Below are positions 1-9,784 of a DNA stretch of 64,000 nt, one piece after another; position 1 is the stretch's first letter; every line of letters begins with the position of its first letter. The stretch is from Chrysophaeum taylorii. Its lineage: Eukaryota > Sar > Pelagophyceae > Pelagomonadales > Pelagomonadaceae. The stretch lies in NCBI GenBank assembly GCA_029834535.1, contig JAQMWT010000309.1, positions 558,001-622,000 of the forward strand. Reading direction: 5' to 3'. A model generated the notes under the pieces. That model saw only the letters and a list, made by a program, of their open reading frames with translations, did no database searches and was not told the DNA's origin. Position numbers and translations under genes: made by a program.

Positions 1-2415
1 GATCGCGGTGTTCGCGAGGTCTCGGGTATTGACGAAGCAAAACGCCGCTTCCACGCGGACGCTCTCGACGGCGCGGAGACCGCCGCCGCCGCCAAAGGGT
101 TCGAGCAACTGAAGAATTTTGAGGATCGACGTGGAGAGAAAGTCGTCCTCGACTTCGCGTTTGAGGACGAGAAGCAAGCCGTCGACCCTATCGACGACCC
201 TGACGATGTGCGCGAGCTTGCGGACGAAGACGCGGTCGGAAATGAGCGCGAACGACACCGACGCGACGTTGATGAGGAGGATAGCACCGCAGACGATCCA
301 GAGTTCGCGGCGCGCCGCATCTCGTTGATAGTCCCGGAGGTCTGTGTTGAGCTTTGTGGTCGTGTCGTTCCCTCGAACCATAACCCCGTCGTATCCGACT
401 CTTAGCGTATGTTTCTCGTACGCGCGACGTCTTTTCGCTTTGTCCGTGCGGACGTAGTAGTACCCGGCCATCCTCAAAGTCAACGCCGACAAGCCGTACT
501 TGTCTCTCTCCGACTTGTAGAGGTCGAAATATTCGAGGCGCTCGGAATGCGTGAGATCGCCCAACGCTCTCAGCAGTTGTCTTTGCGTCGCGTAGCGGTA
601 AGCGACCGTCGCGGGATCGGAAAAAGGCATCGCGCAGAGCGCCGCGACCACCGAGAGCAAGAGGACCCGCGAGCTGTAGAGCGAGGCCCTGCGGCCGATT
701 TCCTCCTCCTCCTTCCGCACCGCGAAAACAGGTTGTTGTTGTTGTTGTTGTCGTTGCTGCTTAAAATTCGGCTCGTCTCTGATGATAGAGCCCTCCTCGA
801 GGAGTTTTTCGTAAGTCTCGACCTCCTCGACCTTCTGCTGGGGCCAGAGTTGGTCGAGGAGATGGGCCAAAAACGACGCGCGCGAGAGCCGCACAAACCT
901 CACAAACCGCGCGACGCGGGCGGCGCGGAGAGACTGCTGCGCGCTCGACAGCGCGTATCGGCCCAACAGCCACGGCACGTCGAGACTCAGACTCGCCGCG
1001 CCGACGAGATTCATGCAGAACATGAAGCTCCCAAAATATTCGAAATCAAGGACGCAACTCGCGGCGATCTCGACCCCAAAGATTCCCAGCAACGCGACGA
1101 TGATCGCGTTGATAGCGACGTCGCTCGATTTGGGCAGAAACGCGCGTCGTATCGAATCCAAAACCAGCGACCCCACGGCCAAAGAAATCATGACCGCGGT
1201 GATCGCAACCCTCAGACGCGGCGACAACGAGGCTTTGAGCCGTTTTGCTGCCGTTTCGATGCGCCCCGACACCCGTCTCTTCGGATCCTCTTCGTGGACG
1301 GCCGTCACGACGTTTTCGGTCGCGGTAGCGTGATGCTCCTGCATCAGATGCAGCCTGTGATCGACGTCGACGAGGTGCAGCCTCCGCGACGACGACACCC
1401 TCGGGACCACCACCCCCACCGCATTATCACCACCACCACCAGCAGCAGCAGCGGGAACTTGGACGACAACTTCCGGGGGGGGCTCCTTGATTTCGAACCA
1501 GCGTGCGCGGTTCAGCCGGAGTTCGACCAAAGCGTCGTCCAGAGGCAAAAACCGCGACGCCTCGTTGAACAACGGTTGCACTATGAAATCGATAAAACCG
1601 ATCCCGACTTTCCAGGGAGGGGTTGTCTCGCGGTCCATGTTGGGCGACACGGGCCGTCCCTCGCGTCTCTCTCGATCCCCTTGCTTGAAAAATTCCTCGC
1701 ACACCCTGTCCGACCACTTCTTCGATATCCCCCACGACCTCGCCGGATTCGAGACGTCCGCACAATGGAGCATCACGTCGCACATAAACCCCGCGTCCTC
1801 GGGGGCGACGTGCTCCAAAGCCGTCAGTCGCTCCATCAGTTTTGAGTGGCCCGCCATGTCCGTGGCGAGAATCGTCGACGTCACCACGAACCTTACTCGA
1901 CGGAACTGAGTCTCGGGCAACCCCTCCAGCACCTTGCGGTCGCGCAGGATTTTGGACGTGACGGCGGCGGAGTGGGCCTCCAGCACGGCAACGTCCGAGT
2001 ACCGCACGGCGAGCTCGAGCTGCGCGGCCACGTGGTAGGCGTTGTTGACTCCGGGGTGACACACGTCGTGGCCGAGCGCCGCGACCGCTACGGCAAAACT
2101 GTCCAACGCCCCAACCAAACCGCTCTGGAGAAAGTGTCCGACCACCAACATCACGTCGGCGCCGTGCCGGAAGTTGTGGTACGCGGGCACCTCCTCAATC
2201 CAAACAGTACTCATGTTCTGCTGGACGTCCGCGACCACCCCGCCAAAGTCGCCCCACAGCCCCACAGCGCTCGCGAATTTGCGCAAAACCCGTTCGCACG
2301 TCGCCAAAACCGCCTCCTCCTCGAGCGCCAGCACGTCGAACCCCCACCCGAGCGCGGCCTCGTTCTCCTCGCTCTCCTCGCTCTCCGAGTCCTTCAACAA
2401 CACGTTGACCGGCAT
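1..2415 (-). CDS. Cyclic-nucleotide phosphodiesterase / voltage-sensor-like / class III cyclase fusion, partial
   Basis: The frame runs off the left edge, so the C-terminus is missing. From the ATG at 2415, residues ~30-310 are a class I 3',5'-cyclic nucleotide phosphodiesterase: YHNFRHGADV (79-88), GHDVCHPGVNN (115-125), ATDMAGH (184-190), HCADVSNP (217-224) and GFIDFIVQPLF (273-283) give the metal-binding His/Asp set and the nucleotide-pocket Gln. Hydrophobic helices follow, then an S4-like helix with Arg at every third position (about 865-920), a second membrane segment near 270-300, a coiled coil, and at the edge FCFVNTRDLANTA, which looks like the start of a class III nucleotide cyclase. 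Protists are known to fuse channel-like regions to cyclases; the N-terminal phosphodiesterase would let one membrane protein both make and destroy cAMP or cGMP. The frame stays open upstream to about 2580 with plausible coding sequence (IVHAQEGYGLGQEIRKGL), so an earlier start or exon is possible. Confidence 0.8.
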   Translation of the reverse strand, partial: MPVNVLLKDSESEESEENEAALGWGFDVLALEEEAVLATCERVLRKFASAVGLWGDFGGVVADVQQNMSTVWIEEVPAYHNFRHGADVMLVVGHFLQSGLVGALDSFAVAVAALGHDVCHPGVNNAYHVAAQLELAVRYSDVAVLEAHSAAVTSKILRDRKVLEGLPETQFRRVRFVVTSTILATDMAGHSKLMERLTALEHVAPEDAGFMCDVMLHCADVSNPARSWGISKKWSDRVCEEFFKQGDRERREGRPVSPNMDRETTPPWKVGIGFIDFIVQPLFNEASRFLPLDDALVELRLNRARWFEIKEPPPEVVVQVPAAAAGGGGDNAVGVVVPRVSSSRRLHLVDVDHRLHLMQEHHATATENVVTAVHEEDPKRRVSGRIETAAKRLKASLSPRLRVAITAVMISLAVGSLVLDSIRRAFLPKSSDVAINAIIVALLGIFGVEIAASCVLDFEYFGSFMFCMNLVGAASLSLDVPWLLGRYALSSAQQSLRAARVARFVRFVRLSRASFLAHLLDQLWPQQKVEEVETYEKLLEEGSIIRDEPNFKQQRQQQQQQPVFAVRKEEEEIGRRASLYSSRVLLLSVVAALCAMPFSDPATVAYRYATQRQLLRALGDLTHSERLEYFDLYKSERDKYGLSALTLRMAGYYYVRTDKAKRRRAYEKHTLRVGYDGVMVRGNDTTTKLNTDLRDYQRDAARRELWIVCGAILLINVASVSFALISDRVFVRKLAHIVRVVDRVDGLLLVLKREVEDDFLSTSILKILQLLEPFGGGGGLRAVESVRVEAAFCFVNTRDLANTAI

Positions 2416-2699
2416 AATAATATCGCCACAATAACGGTCGTCGTCGGTCGTCGCGAGACCTTTGCGAATCTCTTGACCTAATCCATACCCTTCCTGAGCG
2501 TGGACGATTTTATGTCGCCCCTTCTGTGAACGCCGACGTTCTCGCCGCCCTGCTTCTTCTTCTTCTTCTTCCGAGGCCACTCACTCACTACACGTGGCTG
2601 GCCTGTTTTTTTCGCAACTCTTAAATTCCTCCCGACCAAAGCAGATAGCAGGTACCACCACCCTGATTGTGTGATGTGTGGCCACTTCATACCGTAGTG

Positions 2700-4239
2700 C
2701 CTCCTTGGCCGTTGGGACGCGCGCCAACGCGGTGCCGGTTGGCGGCACGACGGCGTGAAGTCTTATCTCTTATTCGCTGACCTGGCATCACGAGCTGCGG
2801 TCAACGCGGTGTCTATCTACGATGAGGTGAATAGAACCAAGGCGAATCTCCTGCGTACCGCCGAGTCGACAACGGAGCCCGAGCTACCCATCGGACTCGC
2901 CCCCGCGACAAGAGAAAGAAGCTGGGACAGGTCCGACCTGCGGCTCGTTAGCGACCCTATACTTCAACTCGGCGGGCGGCTTGGAGTGCCTTCTTCTACT
3001 TCTTCAAGTATGAGACGTCGATCGTCGAGACCTCCATTGGACCTCAAAAAGTTCCAAATTCAACATCAACCCCACGAATGCCGACGATGCCAAGGTCGCC
3101 TTTTGATGCGCCGCGCCATCGAGGCCAACAGGAACAACCTCAAGATCCTCGACAAGCGCATGTTGAATCGGTGGTGGCGGCGTGGCCGCAGCACCGAACC
3201 TAACCAAGAAGAAGCAGGAGCCCTCCCAATTTGAGATCGGCGGTGACGATATCCTCGAGACGGCAACTGGCTTACTTTCAGAACGACTTTGGAAATTGCA
3301 CAAGTGCAGGCCAGTACGTTCACTTGGGCCAAACAAACTCACACAAAATAGTTTCGTGCTGCGCTCGCTTCGACCCTCGCCCTTCTAGACGTGCTTCGCC
3401 TCTTCGCTCTCCGTCCCTTGGGCGTGTACTTTCGAGGAGAGGGTTGATGGGAGATTAGAAAGAGGCATGCGTGCTTGCTTGCTGCGGGGCTCGACGACAC
3501 TGCTGCGGGAGAAAGAGCGGCTACCCGAGGAGGACCTCGCGGTGGACGCGTAGACGCGCGTTGTCGCAAGTGCGCAGCACGCGTGGGAAAGGGTGGAGTT
3601 GCCTCGGACGGGGGCGTTGGAATCAGCCGGGGTAGGGAGTATCTGCTTCCCGCCATGCACACACTTTTGTCTTGCGGAACAAGCCGCCGGCACTTACAGT
3701 TCTCGATGGTCTGCAGCAGCTCGGCCTCGGCAAACCGCCAGTAGCGGCACCCTCGTCGCCTCGAGGTGGAGTCAGACCGCACTCTACGACGGCGGAACCT
3801 TTTTCTGGGCGTCCGCTATTTCCAAGGCCCTCCTCTGGGCACCCAAGTTCGCTCAAGAGGAGGAGTTGAGGCGTCGTAGGTGATGATCCGCGAAACCGCC
3901 TCGTCGACCTCGCCGCGACGGTCGGCGCCAGTGCTCTGCGTCGGCCAGTCCCGCGACTCTGGATGTAGTAGTGCACGCGTTGCCGAGCGGTTGTCGAAGC
4001 GTGCCGATCCGAAGCGGCTGCTTGGAGGGAAAATCAAGCGTGGGGATTAGTCGAGCTTGGAGGCCGAGGATTCTTGGCACGCGCCTCGTCGAAGCAAATC
4101 GCCCCGGGAAAACTCCCCGCGGCCCGATCAACAATTGCGATTGTGGCAAAAGTGCGTGCCACAAGTTTTTTTTTCTGGAACACGAAAGTGATTTTCTACA
4201 CAAAAAAACCCGAGCCGATCGACGAAGAAAAAAGAGGTC
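2700..4239 (+). other. Broken coding remnants upstream of the ABC-like pseudogene
   Basis: No intact gene is supported. Short coding-like stretches lie on the plus strand in changing frames, for example around 2755-2950 (NAVSIYDEVNRTKANLL) and 3110-3170 (AIEANRNNLKILDKRML). They may be the decayed 5' half of the ABC transporter at 4240-5780, but no family motif proves it. Overlapping frames on both strands are arginine-rich shadows. A lone copy of the Helitron-associated repeat end lies at 3302. Confidence 0.35.
3302..3330. repeat. Isolated copy of the Helitron-fragment left-end motif
   Basis: The sequence AAGTGCAGGCCAGTACGTTC matches, with one mismatch, the shared left boundary of the elements beginning at 20692 and 29538. 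No array or helicase fragment follows, so this is probably a deletion remnant. Confidence 0.5.
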
Positions 4240-5780
4240 GAGTTGGTGGTGGCGTCGCACCAGGCATTCATGGTTCGCGGCGCCACCGGGAGCAGCAAGA
4301 CGTGGTTTGTCAAGAAACGAGGAGCTCTCTGGGAGATGGCAACGTGGTGCTGGTCCCTCAGTATCCGATGTTCAAGCAAGCCGCAGCTTTCCGTCGAAAC
4401 CTTCATCAACATGCTGCCCCTGCACGCGACGGCCCGCGAGAAGTTGTTTTCCGACCGACCTCGAGGCCATGGGCGTGCCTACCAACAAGCGAATTGGGGG
4501 CAAGCTGATGGGCATGCTCGACGTGCGTGCCCGGGTTAAGTGGAGGACAGCGCAAGAAGATGCTGTTGGCGCTCGCCGTGCAGCTCGCGATGACCCGCAA
4601 AGGCCATGGTGCGAGACGAACCCTTCGTCGGCATCGACGCCGCTAGCATGGAGACCGTGCTCAAGAAGGTACAGCAGCTCAAGCTGTTCTTGGTGACCCA
4701 CGACCACTTCCGGCTCATTGAAAACGCGTTTGTTGTCGGGACGCCAAACCTCAACTTCCAAATCAAAACGCGCTTTCCCCGAAGCAAGAGGAGAAACCCG
4801 ACGCTTTGCCGTGGATCGACACGCGTATGTCGTCAAGCGACACTTTATCGAAGGCGAGCATATGTTGCCGACGTTCACGATCATCGTATTTGGCATCCTC
4901 AGCGGCGTCATCATGGCCGGCAACTACAAGGGTGGCGGCCAGAGTCTGATGAATTGTTTTTGCATTCTTGGTATCATCATTTATCACGCGTGTTGTGAGC
5001 GTGGTGTTTTGGCGTATTATTTTTTTTCTCGCGATATGACCACCTCGTCCTGACGACTCTTCATCCTTTGCGTGCAGAGTCCACTTCGGTTCGATCATCA
5101 ACTATTGCTTCAAGCGCGGCCAGCATCTCGAAGACGTTGAGCTTCTACTCACGCGCAAGCGAGACGCGATCGTCGAGATTTTCGTGATCTCAGCCATCCA
5201 GTCGGTCACGCTCGGCTTCTTGCTCAACGGGTTCCTCGTCGCTTTGGCGGCGCCACTGTTCTGGTGGATCAACTCGAACGTCATCTTTGTCGACGTCTAT
5301 GACGCGCTCCAGGTTCTTCAGGTCGCCTACACGCTCCTGCCAGTCCTCGAGTCCTGTCCAGTGTTGAAACGAAACCCATCATCGAGTGTTCGGGTAGTGA
5401 CTCTTTTGATGCAGGAAAGGAAGCCCAACCCGCTCGTCACCATGGCGAGTATCTTCCCGTACGTCGCGGCGGTTTGGGGTTTCGCCAACGACCACGCTGC
5501 TCCCGCGCGACATAGCCCTCAAGAACGCTAGCTCGGTGGCTCGCAGTTTTGAGTCCGACGTACCACTTTGGTCGTGCCGATGTCAAGGAGGCAGCCACAC
5601 AACGGCTGGGAGCAATTGCAAGCCGACCGTTATCCACCACCTCGCCTTTATCAGCCCACTCCTGATTTTTGTTATCGTCGCCATGGCTTATTACGTTCAG
5701 ATGAAACACTGCATCAAGACCCGCCGTAGTAAGCAGCAGACCACATCCGGGAGAGACGAACCGCCGTGCCCATGAGCCGC
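4240..5780 (+). pseudogene. ABCG-like ABC transporter, frame-disrupted
   Basis: The nucleotide-binding domain is recognisable but scattered over frames. Walker A is GATGSSKT at 4279-4302, with Ser where Gly is usual. A Q-loop segment (VLVPQYPMFKQ) lies near 4350 in a second frame, then LSVETFINM back in the first. The signature LSGGQRKKM starts at 4536 in another frame, and the Walker B/D-loop DEPFVGIDAAS near 4615 and H-loop LVTHDH near 4690 are in the first frame again. Downstream are membrane segments like an ABC-2 region (TFTIIVFGILSGVIMAG; SAIQSVTLGFLLNGFLVAL; HLAFISPLLIFVIVAMAYY). NBD before TMD is the ABCG order. Possible introns end near 5087 (tgcgtgcag) and 5414 (ttgatgcag), but the indels inside the ATPase domain cannot be introns, so a pseudogene is favoured over sequencing error. 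Confidence 0.6.
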
Positions 5781-6007
5781 CGCAGGTAAAGAAGCAACGC
5801 AAGAGCGTGCACGCGGCTGATCGTCCGCCCAGCGCAGCCGATCAGTCCGGGTGACCGGCATCGCAGGGGTGCTGCTCAAGGCTGGCGCCGGTCAGGTAGG
5901 TTTGTCTGTCTCCTGCTGCGAGATATATACATAAGATACCTGAAAGAAGATCCGCGGTACTACGCGTTGTGATGATTACTTACCCGTAAGTTACTCCAAG
6001 AAGATCG

Positions 6008-6541
6008 ATGAGATCTTTGTTAGCTTTGTTTGTCGCGGTGCGAGGATTTAGCGTGACGCGTCGGAGTTTGATCGCCGGGGGGATGGCCGTGGTGGGCCCG
6101 GCGAACGCCCTCACCGACGAGGAGGCCATCGCGATCTTCAAGGAAAAAGAACTCGAGAAAAAGAAGAAGCGGAGCGCCCAACGGGTGGACTACGGTTCGC
6201 CGAAGCTAGACCCTTTGTCGCAGGAACTGCCGGACGTGGCCAAGCTCGAGTCCAAGGCCACGACCACATCGAAAACGACGACGACGACAAAGGTTGTGGT
6301 TCCGAGCGCGAAGCCCCCGCCGAAGATCGTGGTCCCCGACAAGAAAAACAACGAGGGTCCATCGATGAAAAGCCTCCTCGCTTCCGAAGTCGAGTCCCCT
6401 ACGGACTCGAAATTCGCCGGCGGAAAAGCCCCCGTCGCCCGAACCCTCACCGAGGAGGAGCGAAAATCTGCGAAGAAAGCGGCCGTCCTCTCGGGCGAGT
6501 ACGCGAAATCCATCAAAGAAAAGAAAGGACTCCTTAAGTAG
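6008..6541 (+). CDS. Putative plastid/thylakoid-lumen protein, unknown function
   Basis: A 177-residue intact frame. Residues 1-13 form a hydrophobic signal-like leader. Residues 14-34 (FSVTRRSLIAGGMAVVGPA) start with Phe and carry a twin arginine followed by a hydrophobic stretch ending in A-N-A, as expected for a bipartite secondary-plastid presequence plus a Tat-type lumen signal. The mature part is polar, with a Lys/Glu-rich helix (TDEEAIAIFKEKELEKKKK), a Thr/Lys/Pro-rich linker and a basic C-terminal helix. I recognise no family. Its stop overlaps the stop of the convergent COG4 gene by 8 bp. Confidence 0.7.
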   Translation: MRSLLALFVAVRGFSVTRRSLIAGGMAVVGPANALTDEEAIAIFKEKELEKKKKRSAQRVDYGSPKLDPLSQELPDVAKLESKATTTSKTTTTTKVVVPSAKPPPKIVVPDKKNNEGPSMKSLLASEVESPTDSKFAGGKAPVARTLTEEERKSAKKAAVLSGEYAKSIKEKKGLLK

Positions 6542-8420
6542 TAGTAATATCTTGGTGGAGCATTTTGTCGAGGAGCGCGCGGTCGCTGTCGGACCAGTGG
6601 CGGAGGGATACGATACGGGCGAGGTCCGGGCATTTGGGTACGAAAAAGGCAACGTCCGGGGCGTCTTCGACGGAGAGAATGGTTGCCACGAGCTGGATCC
6701 GCGCGAGACCGTCTCTGATGGTGGGTGCGTGGTTGAAGGACGTCAGGAGGATCGCGCGGAAGGCGCGGACGTCGCGGTCGAGCTGCATGGCACCAAAAAC
6801 CGTGACGCCGCCCCCGCACTTTTCCTCCAACTTCGCGCCGAACTGGGACGCGACCAAACCGGCAACCGCGTGAAGATTTGACTCCGAAAGGACGGACGGC
6901 ACCTCGAGGAGATTCTGGACTTTGGTTGGCCAGTCGTCGGTTTTTTGCAGAGATTGGAACGTACGTTCGTCTAGCGAATAGCGAGAAGACGCGTACTGTT
7001 GTATCGACGGAAGCGACGGAAGCGGAAGCTTTTTCGCGATCGTCGAAGCGTACGCCTCGCGCGCCGCCGTTACCGAAGACAACTTCTTCTCGGAGTTATT
7101 ATCTCGTTCTTCTTCTTGTAAGAATAAGTGAGGTTTGTTCTGCTGGTGCCCGTACGACAACCGAATCTCTTCCGAAACGTCGGCGTTCAGCTTGGAGAGG
7201 AGACGGGAAGCTCTTTCCATTGTATTCAAGGCTATCTGGGCCTCCAGAAACGCGCCCTTCGCGATGGCCTTGTGGGTGCGCGTGGAGAGCGCACGAAACA
7301 CGGTCTTCTGGAGCTGCGCGGCGAGGTCGTCTAGCACTAGCTGGGCGGCGCGAGCGTTGCCGCACCCGACCGCTCTCAGCGCGGTTTCGCGGCACGCGTA
7401 GAACGAGTCGTCCGCCGACGAGGAAGACCCTTCGGTCAACTTTTTGATGTTATCCAGGCGCTGCGCTGTGGCGAGGTTTGTCTCGAGGGCCCGGGATTCT
7501 AGAGCGGCGTACCAGCCGCTCATCTCGGCGGCAGCCTGCGAGAGCCGCGACGCGTCGAAGACTTCCTTTCGAACCGTCGAACCCCCGGCGTGGCGAACGA
7601 ACCGGTCCCAGGTCTCTAAGCGCTGCAGCACCGTCGCGACATCCTCGAGGGTGTCGTCGTCGGGGCAGTAGTCCTCGGGGTCTCGCCTCGCAGCTCTGGC
7701 CGCGATCGACGCGAGTCGTCGTTCGCTCGCGAATCGAGCGACGACGGCTAACGCCGCAGTCTCGCACGCGTCGTGCGCGAGGATTAGGGTCTGCTTTTTC
7801 GTCGCGTCCCCGAGCTTCTCGCAGAGCGGGAGGGTCTTGGTGACGCACGCGGCGATGTTGTTTATGACTTTCTGGAGTCGATCTTCTTGTTCCATCGACG
7901 TCGCGACGGCTTCGCGCAGAACGTGCCGCGCGTACTCGAGAAACGCGCTCACGCACGCGTCGTTCGCGAGGCCCAGAGGTTCCAGGAGCTCGAGCCAGCT
8001 TTCGAGCCCCTCGCGCGCCGCACAGGCTTCAAAGTACCTTTCCCGCACGATCTTATTAACCCTCGCGGTCGCGAGCCGGGCGGACGCCAACGAAGTCTCG
8101 TAGGCCTCGCCCCCCGCCTCGGCCGCGCGCTCGATGGCGCGGAACCGCAGCACCAGCTCGCAGGCCCCCTTAAGATCCTCGCGCTGGATCGCTGCTTCGA
8201 TCCCGGTCGCGCAGCTTCTCAGCCCGAGCACATCGGAACACGCCTGAATAGCTTTGTCCACGCTCAGCCGCCGGGCCTCGAGCGACCGCACGGCGTTCGC
8301 CATCCTCTGGGCGACAAGGGCGGCGCTTTCCGGCGGTTCGATCGACGGAATCCGCCCCGCAGCAGCAATCGCCGCCCGCATCGTCGTCTCGGCTACTCCT
8401 AAAGCCGTGGTGGTGGTCAT
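6534..8420 (-). CDS. COG4: Conserved oligomeric Golgi complex subunit 4
   Basis: A 628-residue all-helical protein. The N-terminal helical region (SLEARRLSVDKAIQACSDVL, then a block near LVLRFRAIERAAE) and the central WDRFVRHAG segment followed by Leu/Ala-rich helices resemble COG4, a lobe A subunit of the Golgi tethering complex that promotes retrograde intra-Golgi vesicle traffic. It is somewhat shorter than animal COG4 (about 785 residues). The assignment rests on overall pattern, so another COG/exocyst-type tether is possible. The start at 8420 lies 32 bp from the divergent start at 8453, implying a shared promoter region; its 3' end overlaps the convergent neighbour. Confidence 0.65.
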   Translation of the reverse strand: MTTTTALGVAETTMRAAIAAAGRIPSIEPPESAALVAQRMANAVRSLEARRLSVDKAIQACSDVLGLRSCATGIEAAIQREDLKGACELVLRFRAIERAAEAGGEAYETSLASARLATARVNKIVRERYFEACAAREGLESWLELLEPLGLANDACVSAFLEYARHVLREAVATSMEQEDRLQKVINNIAACVTKTLPLCEKLGDATKKQTLILAHDACETAALAVVARFASERRLASIAARAARRDPEDYCPDDDTLEDVATVLQRLETWDRFVRHAGGSTVRKEVFDASRLSQAAAEMSGWYAALESRALETNLATAQRLDNIKKLTEGSSSSADDSFYACRETALRAVGCGNARAAQLVLDDLAAQLQKTVFRALSTRTHKAIAKGAFLEAQIALNTMERASRLLSKLNADVSEEIRLSYGHQQNKPHLFLQEEERDNNSEKKLSSVTAAREAYASTIAKKLPLPSLPSIQQYASSRYSLDERTFQSLQKTDDWPTKVQNLLEVPSVLSESNLHAVAGLVASQFGAKLEEKCGGGVTVFGAMQLDRDVRAFRAILLTSFNHAPTIRDGLARIQLVATILSVEDAPDVAFFVPKCPDLARIVSLRHWSDSDRALLDKMLHQDITTT

Positions 8421-8452
8421 AGTTCCGTTGGTCTTGGTGTTTTTGTTCAGAG

Positions 8453-9544
8453 ATGAGTGCAGGCGACGAGGGCCGAAAGGCGTATGCCGAAAAGCGATAC
8501 GGCGACGCCGTGGGGCTGTTCGGGGAGGCCCTCGCCGATGCCGAGCCCGAGGAGGCCGCGAAGATCTACTCGAACCGCGCGGCGTGCTACATGCAGATGA
8601 AAGACTTCAAGCGCGCCGCCGAAGACGCCGAGGCCGCAACGCAGCTTACCCCGCAGTGGGCCAAGGGCTGGGCCCGGCTCGGGACGGCGCGCCTCGCGCA
8701 GGGAAGGACCGCGGAGGCCGCGGCGGCCTTAAACAAGGCCGCCGAACTCGACCCATCCTACGAGCGCGACGCGCTAAGAGCGAGAACTTCATCTTCTTCT
8801 TCTTCTTATCAGTCCCCCCAAAAGAAGAAGAAGAAGACCCCGGCCCAGCTCTTCGTCGGCCTCGTTGTGCTCTACTACGCCGCTCGATACGTCGTGTCCT
8901 TCGACCCGGCGTCGATCGCAAAAAACTACAAGAACATCCTAAAGTTCGCGGCTATGGGGTCGGTCGTGTCGACGTACCGAGCTCACGGGTTTGAATTGAG
9001 CAAAGCTTATCTCCAGAAAATCATCACCGACCGCCTCGTTCATCGCGGCTTCTGCGCCCTCATCTTGTTTGCCGGAACCTCGTTCGTGCCGTTGGTACCG
9101 CTTCTTTACGTCGAGGTCGCGCTCGTCGCAGAAGGCTTGGTCCCGCGACTTCCGAACCGCTACGGCCTCTCCCTCATCGCCGCGTGCGAGGGCTACCTCC
9201 TCAGCGGCAACGGCGATCTCTCGCCCCAAGTTCACCTCTACGCTGCCTACCTCGAAGTCGCGGCCGGCCTCGGTCTTTTGGTCGAACTTCTGACGCCGAA
9301 ACGCAACGTCATTCTCGTCGTCCTCTACTGGCAGTACCTCCAGATGCGCTACATGCTCGAGCAAGCCACCGGCGGTGGCTCCTTCCTCGCGGTCGCCTTT
9401 TCGAACCTCGACGATATCCTTGCCCCCCTCGCCGCCCGTTCCTCCGTCACCAACCTCCTCTACGCCAAGCTCAAGTCCCTCGCCAAGACCCAAGTCTCGC
9501 TCCCCGAACCCGGCACCAAGCCCAAGCTCTGCTCCATCATGTGA
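8453..9544 (+). CDS. TPR domain fused to TMEM33/Pom33-like membrane protein, CaaX terminus
   Basis: 363 residues. Residues 1-105 are three TPR-like helix pairs (GRKAYAEKRYGDAVGLFGEA; KIYSNRAACYMQMKDFKRAA; GWARLGTARLAQGRTAEAAA), as in Hsp90/Hsp70 co-chaperones. After a Ser/Lys linker (112-128), residues 130-340 hold several hydrophobic helices, including FVPLVPLLYVEVALVAEGL and VILVVLYWQYLQMRYMLEQA, resembling TMEM33/Pom33 proteins of the ER and nuclear envelope. The last four residues are CSIM, a CaaX prenylation signal identical to that of prelamin A. The product is likely a farnesylated ER/nuclear-envelope protein that recruits chaperones or other TPR ligands. TPR is certain; TMEM33 is a motif-level call. 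Confidence 0.7.
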   Translation: MSAGDEGRKAYAEKRYGDAVGLFGEALADAEPEEAAKIYSNRAACYMQMKDFKRAAEDAEAATQLTPQWAKGWARLGTARLAQGRTAEAAAALNKAAELDPSYERDALRARTSSSSSSYQSPQKKKKKTPAQLFVGLVVLYYAARYVVSFDPASIAKNYKNILKFAAMGSVVSTYRAHGFELSKAYLQKIITDRLVHRGFCALILFAGTSFVPLVPLLYVEVALVAEGLVPRLPNRYGLSLIAACEGYLLSGNGDLSPQVHLYAAYLEVAAGLGLLVELLTPKRNVILVVLYWQYLQMRYMLEQATGGGSFLAVAFSNLDDILAPLAARSSVTNLLYAKLKSLAKTQVSLPEPGTKPKLCSIM

Positions 9545-9725
9545 TCATGACTTTTTTTCCTACTACTACTACTATTTGCTTCTATTGACGTGACGGCGTC
9601 GTCGTGTGGGCGGCTGGTAAGTTCCAAGACCACCACCACCGTAGTCAAGTCGAATCGCTTGCTACTGGCGAGGAAAAAATAAAGTTGTTGTTGTTGTTGT
9701 TGTGTGAACAAAAGCGTAAAAGGCC

Positions 9726-9784
<59 letters not shown>

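Noticed and set aside
409-1845. 478-codon plus-strand frame
   Set aside because: Arg/Leu-rich shadow of the minus-strand phosphodiesterase-cyclase gene, which carries the catalytic motifs.
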